This document shows positions 33,922 through 40,939 of a DNA stretch of 64,000 bases, piece after piece. The notes beneath the pieces were generated by a model. That model worked only from the letters and a program-made list of their open reading frames with translations. It was not told the origin of the DNA and did no database searches. The DNA lies in contig CALXRG010000004.1 in assembly GCA_944390825.1 (NCBI GenBank), positions 96,411 through 160,410 on the forward strand, read 5' to 3'. Every line of letters starts with the position of its first letter. The stretch's first letter is position 1. The position numbers and the translations under genes are program-made. The stretch is from an uncultured Akkermansia sp. Lineage in GTDB: Bacteria; Verrucomicrobiota; Verrucomicrobiia; Verrucomicrobiales; Akkermansiaceae.

Positions 33922-34817
33922 TGCGACGTGCCTTTTCCATGGTAGTGGCGGCCTGTCTTGTCTGCCAGCCTGGTACAGCTGAGGTGGCACCTGAGCCGCT
34001 GATCCGACAGGCCGAAGGCGGGCAGGGCCGGGCGTGGCTCGAGGAGTCGCTCCCAGGGTCCCCCGTTCCATGGACTGCGGAGAGCGGGAAAGATGTGACA
34101 GACGCGTCGCTTTTCGCTACACGGCAGGTGACGCTGCGCGTGCTGGGTGAATTGTATCTGCGGGCACGCGAGGATCAGCACCGGCGCAGTCCCGAGACAT
34201 GGGAAGCGTGTGCCGCACTCGCCCGGCAACTGGGCTGTGATCGTGACTTTTGCCGGGTACTGGCGGGGATGGCCCGCGGGGACATCCCCGCCCGGCAGCG
34301 AGCAGAGCTCCGTGTGGAGCTGGGGCGTTTGAGCCGTGGACTTGCCATCGACGAGCTGGCTCTGCGGCAGTGGGTGGAGTTGTTGCCGCTGCCATCGAAA
34401 CGCATCCGTGAGGCGATGGATGCTCTCCCCATGGGCAATTTGTTCTGGTTGAATCCGGCCGAGCCTCAGGCCGCGCCTTCCCCGCAGGAGGCCGTACCGG
34501 GCACGTCGCACCTGACGGAGGAACTGCTTGGGGTGATGGATGCTCAAGCCGCGGCTCTGTCCAGCGTGAGAGACAAGGCTTCTGCAGATGCGGCAGCGGC
34601 CGGGCTTTTGCCACAATTGCTGCGCTATTGGGCGCTGAGGGTTTCGCTGCAAAAGCGCGGGATGACATGGGCCTGTTTGGAGGCGTCACCGGAGCAGCAG
34701 CGTCGTTTCGCCAGCCTGAGCGAAACCCTCAGGCGCGAGTGGGTACGCCTGCGCGAGGCAGGATTTTACGATTCGGCGGATTTGGTAATCCTGGAGGGGC
34801 TCGTGGCCGTTTCCTGA
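33921..34817 (+). CDS. Exported protein of unknown function, translationally coupled to tyrS
   Basis: I do not recognise the family. The 298-residue product has a signal-peptide-like N-terminus (MRRAFSMVVAACLVCQPGTAE) and then a helical, Arg/Glu/Ala-rich body with no obvious catalytic motif. The ATG shares one base with the tyrS stop (TGATG), so ribosomes finishing tyrS can restart here. The functional link to tyrS is unclear. The high helix content with several 'AxLARxLGxD'-like pieces hints at degenerate TPR repeats, but I could not delimit them. Confidence 0.65.
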   Translation: MRRAFSMVVAACLVCQPGTAEVAPEPLIRQAEGGQGRAWLEESLPGSPVPWTAESGKDVTDASLFATRQVTLRVLGELYLRAREDQHRRSPETWEACAALARQLGCDRDFCRVLAGMARGDIPARQRAELRVELGRLSRGLAIDELALRQWVELLPLPSKRIREAMDALPMGNLFWLNPAEPQAAPSPQEAVPGTSHLTEELLGVMDAQAAALSSVRDKASADAAAAGLLPQLLRYWALRVSLQKRGMTWACLEASPEQQRRFASLSETLRREWVRLREAGFYDSADLVILEGLVAVS

Positions 34818-34846
34818 ATTCGCCGGATTCTCTGTGCTTTTTTTCG

Positions 34847-34874
34847 TTGCAAGTTGCCGCAGATTTGCTACAAT
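34847..34874 (+). promoter_or_regulatory. Promoter of icd-menG
   Basis: TTGCAA (34847-34852), 16 bases, TACAAT (34869-34874). Leader about 90 bases. Confidence 0.5.
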
Positions 34875-34971
34875 CCTCGCAGATTCGCGCGTCCTGCCCG
34901 GTTCAAAACCATGATGAGGAGGACGCGATCGGTATATTGAGTTTGAACCATCACACGGAAAGGTCTGACAT

Positions 34972-36198
34972 ATGAGCGAAGGAACACCTGTTATCATGAC
35001 GCCGCAAGGTTTGCGCGTGCCCAACGACCCCATTATCCCGCACATCATCGGCGATGGATCCGGTCCGGACATCTGGCGTGCGGCACAGCGGGTGATTGAT
35101 GCGGCGGTGGCTTGTGCCTACGGCAATGAACGGCACTTGGTGTGGCAGGAGGTTCTTGCCGGAGAGAAGGCTTTCAAGTCGCTGGGTACCTGGCTGCCGC
35201 AGGCGACGGTTGATGCATTCAGAAAGTACCTGATTGGTATCAAGGGGCCCCTGACGACGCCTGTCGGTGGAGGCATCCGTTCCCTGAATGTCGCTCTGCG
35301 CCAGGGGTTGGATTTGTATTGCTGTGTGCGGCCGGTTCGCTATTTCAAGGGCATTGAGACACCCGTCAAAGATCCGTCGCTCGTGGATATGGTCATTTTC
35401 CGCGAGAATACGGAGGATATTTACGCCGGTGTGGAGTTTGCCGGCGGCTCACCGGAAGCAATCAAGTTTTTCTGCTGGCTTTCCGATGAGTTCCCTGAGC
35501 GCGCGAACAAGGTGCGTTTCCCTGCGACATCCGGCTTTGGTATCAAGCCCGTGTCGCGCGAGGGCACGGAACGCCTGGTGAGGGCCGCCATCCAGTATGC
35601 CATTGCTCACCACCGCCCGAGCGTGACGCTGGTGCACAAGGGCAATATCATGAAGTTCACCGAGGGTGCTTTCCGTGATTGGGCCTACGAGCTTGCCCGC
35701 AAGGAGTTCGGCGCTGAGCTCATAGACAAAGGGCCCTGGTGCAAGCTGCCTAACGGCATCGTCATCAAGGATTGCATCTGCGACGCCTTCCTGCAGGAGA
35801 TTCTGATCCATCCCGCTGATCACTCGGTTATAGCCACGCTCAACCTCAACGGCGACTACTGCTCGGATGCCTTGGCTGCTCAGGTTGGTGGCATTGGTAT
35901 TGCGCCTGGTGCCAACATCAACTACAAGACCGGTCACGCCGTGTTTGAAGCGACGCACGGCACCGCCCCGGCCCTGGCAGGACTCGACAAGGCCAATCCC
36001 TGTTCCTTCCTGCTTTCTGCCGAAATGATGCTGCGCTACATGGGGTGGCATGAGGCGGCGGATCGGATTGTTTCCGCCATTGAGAAAGCGATCGCCGACC
36101 GTCGGGTGACCGCTGACCTCGCCGAGATGATTCCGGGGAGCACGGCACTGAGCACGAGTGACTTCGGTGATGTGCTTGTGGCCAATATGCAGTCGTGA
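34972..36198 (+). CDS. icd: Isocitrate dehydrogenase (probably NADP-dependent)
   Basis: Oxidises and decarboxylates isocitrate to 2-oxoglutarate in the TCA cycle. The 408-residue protein resembles E. coli Icd. [11 protein letters not shown] lies near residue 25, and the substrate loop [19 protein letters not shown] contains the serine that AceK phosphorylates in E. coli. [29 protein letters not shown] (catalytic Lys) and the metal-binding Asp residues in CICDAFLQE follow. The cofactor specificity region ([14 protein letters not shown] onward) is of the NADP type by general appearance, not residue-verified. Its stop overlaps the menG start, so the two are coupled. Confidence 0.93.
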   Translation: MSEGTPVIMTPQGLRVPNDPIIPHIIGDGSGPDIWRAAQRVIDAAVACAYGNERHLVWQEVLAGEKAFKSLGTWLPQATVDAFRKYLIGIKGPLTTPVGGGIRSLNVALRQGLDLYCCVRPVRYFKGIETPVKDPSLVDMVIFRENTEDIYAGVEFAGGSPEAIKFFCWLSDEFPERANKVRFPATSGFGIKPVSREGTERLVRAAIQYAIAHHRPSVTLVHKGNIMKFTEGAFRDWAYELARKEFGAELIDKGPWCKLPNGIVIKDCICDAFLQEILIHPADHSVIATLNLNGDYCSDALAAQVGGIGIAPGANINYKTGHAVFEATHGTAPALAGLDKANPCSFLLSAEMMLRYMGWHEAADRIVSAIEKAIADRRVTADLAEMIPGSTALSTSDFGDVLVANMQS

Positions 36199-36869
36199 TG
36201 CCTGATCCCGCTTATGTTCATGCCGCGTTCTCTTCGATTGCGGAGCGCTATGTGACGGCCAATCATGTGCTTTCGCTGGGCACTGACGTGCTTTGGCGGG
36301 AGCGCGCGGTCAAGATCATATCGGAGTGGAAGCCCCGGAATTTGCTGGACATCGCCACCGGCACGGGGGACCTGGCCCTGGCTGTTTGCCGTGCCTTGCC
36401 GGAGGTCGAGGTGCTGGGCACGGATTTCTGCCGTCCGATGCTCGATGTTGCCGTGCGTCGGGGACTCACCCGGGTGTTGGAGGCGGATGCGTTGCATCTG
36501 CCGCTGCCCGGTGCCAGCTTTGACGCGGCCACCGTGGCGTTTGGGCTTCGCAACATGGCCGACTATGCGGCGGCACTGCGGGAGTTTCACCGCATCCTGC
36601 GTCCCGGCGGGCACCTGCTGGTACTCGACTTCAGCATGCCGGAGGGGCTGCTGGCACCACCCTACCGCCTGTATCTGCATCATGTGTTGCCCCGGATTGC
36701 CGGCTGGCTGACCGGCAACAGCGGTGCCTACGACTATCTGGGTGACAGTATCGAAGCCTTCCCCCGCGGTAAGGCTTTCTGCAAGTTGCTGGGCACCGCC
36801 GGCTTCCGGATGGCAACCTCGCTCCCGCTTTCCGGCGGCATTGCATCCATCTATACAGCCGAGGCCTGA
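36198..36869 (+). CDS. menG: Demethylmenaquinone methyltransferase, UbiE/MenG type
   Basis: SAM-dependent methyltransferase that makes menaquinone from demethylmenaquinone, the last step of that pathway. The 223-residue protein has the UbiE layout: an N-terminal AFSSIAERYVTANHVLSLG segment, motif I DIATGTGDLAL, VLGTDFCRPMLDVA (acidic motif II), FDAATVAFGLRNMADY (UbiE signature), and FHRILRPGGHLLVLDFS. It starts at the ATG overlapping the icd stop by one base; a GTG three bases earlier is the alternative. Co-expression with icd links central oxidation to respiratory quinone supply, but that is inference. Confidence 0.9.
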   Translation: MPDPAYVHAAFSSIAERYVTANHVLSLGTDVLWRERAVKIISEWKPRNLLDIATGTGDLALAVCRALPEVEVLGTDFCRPMLDVAVRRGLTRVLEADALHLPLPGASFDAATVAFGLRNMADYAAALREFHRILRPGGHLLVLDFSMPEGLLAPPYRLYLHHVLPRIAGWLTGNSGAYDYLGDSIEAFPRGKAFCKLLGTAGFRMATSLPLSGGIASIYTAEA

Positions 36870-36993
36870 CCTGCACGGCTTCTCCCTCCTCCCCCGCATC
36901 CCCGGCCTTACCCATCACCCCCGGATTGCGGAGGCCGCGCCGTTTCCGCGCCTCTCTCCCTGATAAAAAAATCACCCCTGACGCACTTTCAGA

Positions 36994-37022
36994 TGGACAA
37001 ACCCCCCGAGACAGAGTACCAT
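36994..37022 (+). promoter_or_regulatory. Candidate promoter of the bactofilin pair
   Basis: TGGACA (36994-36999), 17 bases, TACCAT (37017-37022). Leader about 56 bases. Confidence 0.4.
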
Positions 37023-37084
37023 CACTGCGACGACTAGGAATCGTCCGTACCACTTTACAAACCCCATTCAATTCAGAGAAACAT

Positions 37085-37705
37085 ATGGCATTCAAATTCA
37101 ATCCTGCCCGCCGTCCCGAGACCGACAACAACATGCCCGGCTCCTTTGCCGAGGCCGACAGCATGTCAGACTGGACCACACCCGCTGAGCCCGCCGCCAT
37201 GCCGGCCCAGCCCGAGGGCAACTTCTTTGGTGCGCCGGAGGCTTCCTCTCCGTTCACTCCGGCTGCTGCTGTCCCCGTCTCCGGGGCCTCGACCCGCAAC
37301 GTCCTCAACTCCGACGTCTCCGTGGTAGGCGAGCTGCGCTTCACGGATGATCTGCTCATCGACGGCTCCGTCGAGGGCGAAATCACTTCCGATGGCGTGC
37401 TGACTGTCGGCACCAACGCCGTCATCCAGGCCGGCTCCAAGAACAAAGTCGCCATCCGCACCAAGAGTGTCGTCGTACACGGCAAAGTGACCGGTGACAT
37501 CGAGGTGACTGACCGCGTGGAGCTCGCCTCCACCGCCGAGCTGGTGGGGGATGTTTCGGCCGCCCGCATCGCCATCCAGGAAGGCGCCATCTTCATCGGC
37601 AACTGCCAGGTGGGAGCTACGGCCGTGCGTCCCTCCACCCCAGCGCCCAAGAAAGGAGGGAAGGGCGCATCAGCGCACGCGCCCCAGCCGAATCTGCTTG
37701 ACTGA
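37085..37705 (+). CDS. Bactofilin-family cytoskeletal protein
   Basis: A 206-residue protein with the single bactofilin (DUF583) beta-helix domain at about residues 78-180 (VVGELRFTDDLLIDGSVEGE, then IRTKSVVVHGKVTGDIEVTD). It is flanked by a Pro/Ala-rich N-terminal tail of about 70 residues and a Lys/Gly/Pro-rich C-terminal tail. Bactofilins form nucleotide-free filaments that scaffold cell-wall enzymes. The real start is the ATG at 37085 (MAFKFNPARR); the upstream 53 codons of open frame lack similarity. It is followed after 14 bases by a second bactofilin-like gene, probably in one operon. Confidence 0.88.
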   Translation: MAFKFNPARRPETDNNMPGSFAEADSMSDWTTPAEPAAMPAQPEGNFFGAPEASSPFTPAAAVPVSGASTRNVLNSDVSVVGELRFTDDLLIDGSVEGEITSDGVLTVGTNAVIQAGSKNKVAIRTKSVVVHGKVTGDIEVTDRVELASTAELVGDVSAARIAIQEGAIFIGNCQVGATAVRPSTPAPKKGGKGASAHAPQPNLLD

Positions 37706-37719
37706 TACATCACCGTTCG

Positions 37720-38373
37720 ATGCCGGAGTTTAAGACAGAACCGCTGGTCGTTCCGTCCATCTCCGGGTTATTGCCCGAGGGTGAGCGCAACCGGCGTGTT
37801 GCGCTCACCTCGTTTGCAACCTCGCGCGAGCGGGCCAAAGTGCCCACCCGGGAAGTTGTGTGCTACGAGTGCGGCGGGCGTTGCGAAGTCCCGGCCGCCG
37901 CACTTTCCGCAGCCTGTCCGCGTTGCCATGCCCACCTGAACATGGCCGACGTCGAGCTCAAACCCGGTCTCAAGCGCACCACCATACGCACCTTGGGAGA
38001 CGTAACCGTGCCATCGGACATCGTCGTCTCACACCTCTCCATCATTTGCCGGAATCTCACTGTCTACGGCGTGGCGACCGGCTCCTTCCAGTGCAGCGGC
38101 AAACTGAAAGTACGCGGCACCCTGAACGAGGATGGCAAGTTTGGGGCCGCCACGCTCCACGTCAAAAAAGGGGGCCACGTCACCTTTGCCCACATTGCTG
38201 AAGTCGGCAGCGCCATCATCAATGGCCTGGTGGAAGGGAACCTGAGCAGTCCGGGCGAGATCGAGATCCGGCGCAACGGAGAACTGCGTGGCAACTGCCG
38301 CTGTGCCAAGCTCACGATTGACCCCGGCGGGAGTCATACCGGGCAATTCACCCGCTACAAGGACACCTACTGA
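37720..38373 (+). CDS. Bactofilin-like protein with N-terminal zinc ribbon
   Basis: A 217-residue protein. Residues about 45-75 form a zinc ribbon with CYECGG and CPRCH pairs. From about 85 onward the sequence is a right-handed beta-helix of the polymer-forming/bactofilin type (DIVVSHLSIICRNLTVYGVA, SGKLKVRGTLNEDGKFGAAT, GEIEIRRNGELRGNCRCAKL). The ribbon is unusual for bactofilins and could bind protein or nucleic acid. It lies 14 bases after the canonical bactofilin and just before the UvrA-like gene. The two bactofilins may co-polymerise; that is inference. Confidence 0.75.
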   Translation: MPEFKTEPLVVPSISGLLPEGERNRRVALTSFATSRERAKVPTREVVCYECGGRCEVPAAALSAACPRCHAHLNMADVELKPGLKRTTIRTLGDVTVPSDIVVSHLSIICRNLTVYGVATGSFQCSGKLKVRGTLNEDGKFGAATLHVKKGGHVTFAHIAEVGSAIINGLVEGNLSSPGEIEIRRNGELRGNCRCAKLTIDPGGSHTGQFTRYKDTY

Positions 38374-38407
38374 TAGGGCACTTACTGATGCCAGCACAGC
38401 CACGCTC

Positions 38408-40840
38408 ATGGACATCCGCATCACAGGCGCCTCGCAGAATACCCTGCAGCACATCAGCCTTACCCTGCCGGCCGGCGCTATCATTGCGCTGATGGGGCCG
38501 AGCGGTTCAGGCAAAAGCACCCTGGCCTACGACACACTCTTCGCCGAATCCCGGCGGCGCTTTCTGGACTGCCTCTCACCGGGAGCCCGCCGTCTGCTGG
38601 CCCGCCCGGAAAAACCGCAAGTCGACAGCATTGAGGGCCTGCCGCCCGCCCTCTGTCTGGAGCAGGGCGCGAGCCCCGGAGCTACCCGCAGCCTGTTGGG
38701 CACCCTCACCGAAACCCTCGACTACCTGCGCATCATCTACGCCGCCATCGGCGTACCCCACGACCCGGAGACCGGGCAAATACTTACCCGGCTCAGCCCG
38801 GACGAAATTGCAGCCATCCTCACCGCCCTGCCGGCGGGTACCCGCCTCACCCTGCTGGCCCCCCTGCCACCAGCCTTCACCCTCGAGCCCGCCTCCGGCA
38901 TCCTGCAACTGCGCAAACTCGGCTACCTGCGCGTGCGCGTTGCCGGTACCATCCGCGACCTCGAAGAGCTCGAGTCCAGCCCCCCGAAGCCAGACGACAC
39001 CTGCGAACTCGTCATCGACCGCATCGTCATCAAACCCGGCGCCGAATCCCGCATCGCCGACTCCGTCGAAGCCGCCCTGCGCCTCTGCCCGGAGGAACTG
39101 CGCACGCTCGAGCAAGCTCCTGGCAACGAGCCCGAGCTGCACCACTACCACACCCGCTACCGCAACGCCGACACCGGCTTCACCCTGCCCGAGCTCAGCC
39201 CCCGACTCTTCTCCCACTACTCCCGGCACGGCGCCTGTCCCCGCTGCGATGGTCTCGGCCTCATCGAATCTCCCCGCGCCAAGCACCTCATCACCTGCCC
39301 GGACTGCCACGGCATGCGCCTCAACCCCACCGCCCTTGCCGTTACTCTCGACTTCGGAGGCCGCGAGCTCAATCTTGCTTCTTTCTGCCAGCAAAGCATC
39401 GCCCACAACCTGGAGCTGCTGCCCCGGCTCAGCATCCCGCCCACCTACCGTGCGCCTATTACCCAAGCCCTCAGTGAACTGCGCCGGCGCCTGGAGTGCC
39501 TGAGCGAACTTGGCCTCGGCTACCTGACTCTCGCGCGCCCCACCAACACCCTCTCCGGCGGCGAACTCCAGCGGGCACGCCTCGCCGGGCAGATCGGTGG
39601 CGGCCTCTCCGGCGTCCTCTACATCCTGGACGAACCCACCATCGGCCTGCACCCCCGCGAAACCGACCGCCTTATCACCGCCCTGAAGCGCCTGCGCGAC
39701 AAAGGTAACACCATCCTCATCGTTGAGCACGACCCCCAGCTGCTCGCCGCCGCCGACTGGCTTATCGAAATGGGTCCCGGCAGCGGCCCCGAAGGCGGCC
39801 GCATCCTGGCCCAGGGCCGCTACAGCGACATCCTGACAAACCCTGACTCCCCCACCGGTGCCTGGCTGGCCGGCCGCCGCCGCATGCCGACGGCCACCCC
39901 CAAATCCCTGGAGCATGCCGACTGGCTCTGCCTGCGTCATGCCCGCGCCCGCAACCTGCGCGACATCGACCTGCGCCTTCCGCTGGGTGCCTTCACCTGC
40001 CTGAGCGGCCCCGGCGGCTCAGGCAAAAGCACCCTCGTGCACGAATGCCTGCTGCCCGCCCTCAAAGCTGGCAGCGTCGAAGGCGCCGGCAGCATCACCC
40101 GCGCCATCCTCGTCGACCAATCTCCCCTGGGGAGCTCCGCCCGCTCAACCCCCGCCTCCGCCACCGGCCTGCTGGACGTCCTGCGCCCGCTCTACGCCGC
40201 CCTCCCGCTTTCCCGGCAGCGCGGCTACACCGCCTCCCGCTTCTCCCTCACCACCCGGGGAGGACGCTGCGAGCGCTGCGGAGGCACCGGCATGCTGCAA
40301 GTCGACATGAACTTCCTGGCCGACCTCTACACCCCCTGCGACGCCTGCCACGGCGCCCGCTACAACCGCGAAACCCTCGAAGTCACCTGGCGCGGCAAAT
40401 CCATCGCCCAAGCCCTCGCCCTCACCGTCCGCGAAGCCCTCGATTTCTTTGCCCCTGTCCCCGCCGCCGCCGCCATCCTGCGTGCCCTCGACGACCTGGG
40501 ACTCGGCTACCTCAGCCTCGACCGCAGCGTTACCACCCTCTCCGGCGGCGAAGCCCAGCGCATCAAACTCGCAACCCACCTCGCCCAAGCCGCTACCAAA
40601 CGCACCGGCCGCCGCGCCGAGCACTACCTCATCGTGCTGGATGAACCCAGCACTGGCCTCCACTTCGCCGAAGTCGAGCGCCTCCTGCGCGCCATCTACC
40701 ACCTGCGCGACACCGGCCACACCGTCCTCTGCATCGAGCACCACACCGGTATCCTCCAGCAAGCCGACTACCTCATCGAACTCGGGCCGGGAGCCGGAGA
40801 GCAGGGGGGGCGCATCACCTACGTCGGCCCGCCCAGGTGA
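38408..40840 (+). CDS. UvrA-like ABC-ATPase lacking the insertion domain
   Basis: UvrA is the damage-recognition ATPase of nucleotide excision repair. This 810-residue paralogue has both ATPase halves: Walker A GPSGSGKST (residues 30-38) and GPGGSGKST, two LSGGE signatures, and two DEP Walker B motifs (ILDEPTIGLH and VLDEPSTGLH). The second zinc module (CERCGGTG and CDACHGARYNRETLEV) is intact. In the first, CPRCDGLGL is followed only about 14 residues later by CPDCHGMRLN, where E. coli UvrA has well over 100 residues between them: the insertion domain is missing. A shortened UvrB-binding region remains. It is therefore a specialised paralogue; the housekeeping uvrA is probably elsewhere. The ATG at 38408 starts at the family N-terminus. 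Confidence 0.85.
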   Translation: MDIRITGASQNTLQHISLTLPAGAIIALMGPSGSGKSTLAYDTLFAESRRRFLDCLSPGARRLLARPEKPQVDSIEGLPPALCLEQGASPGATRSLLGTLTETLDYLRIIYAAIGVPHDPETGQILTRLSPDEIAAILTALPAGTRLTLLAPLPPAFTLEPASGILQLRKLGYLRVRVAGTIRDLEELESSPPKPDDTCELVIDRIVIKPGAESRIADSVEAALRLCPEELRTLEQAPGNEPELHHYHTRYRNADTGFTLPELSPRLFSHYSRHGACPRCDGLGLIESPRAKHLITCPDCHGMRLNPTALAVTLDFGGRELNLASFCQQSIAHNLELLPRLSIPPTYRAPITQALSELRRRLECLSELGLGYLTLARPTNTLSGGELQRARLAGQIGGGLSGVLYILDEPTIGLHPRETDRLITALKRLRDKGNTILIVEHDPQLLAAADWLIEMGPGSGPEGGRILAQGRYSDILTNPDSPTGAWLAGRRRMPTATPKSLEHADWLCLRHARARNLRDIDLRLPLGAFTCLSGPGGSGKSTLVHECLLPALKAGSVEGAGSITRAILVDQSPLGSSARSTPASATGLLDVLRPLYAALPLSRQRGYTASRFSLTTRGGRCERCGGTGMLQVDMNFLADLYTPCDACHGARYNRETLEVTWRGKSIAQALALTVREALDFFAPVPAAAAILRALDDLGLGYLSLDRSVTTLSGGEAQRIKLATHLAQAATKRTGRRAEHYLIVLDEPSTGLHFAEVERLLRAIYHLRDTGHTVLCIEHHTGILQQADYLIELGPGAGEQGGRITYVGPPR

Positions 40841-40870
40841 CACTGTGAGCAAGCCGTCACAAAACAACCC

Positions 40871-40899
40871 TTGCCAAGGAAGCCTTTCCGCCGTACAAT
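40871..40899 (+). promoter_or_regulatory. Promoter of the P-type ATPase gene
   Basis: TTGCCA (40871-40876), 17 bases, TACAAT (40894-40899). Leader about 34 bases. Confidence 0.6.
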
Positions 40900-40939
40900 A
40901 ACCCGGTTCGACCCATCGTACCACAGCATCCTCACGCAC

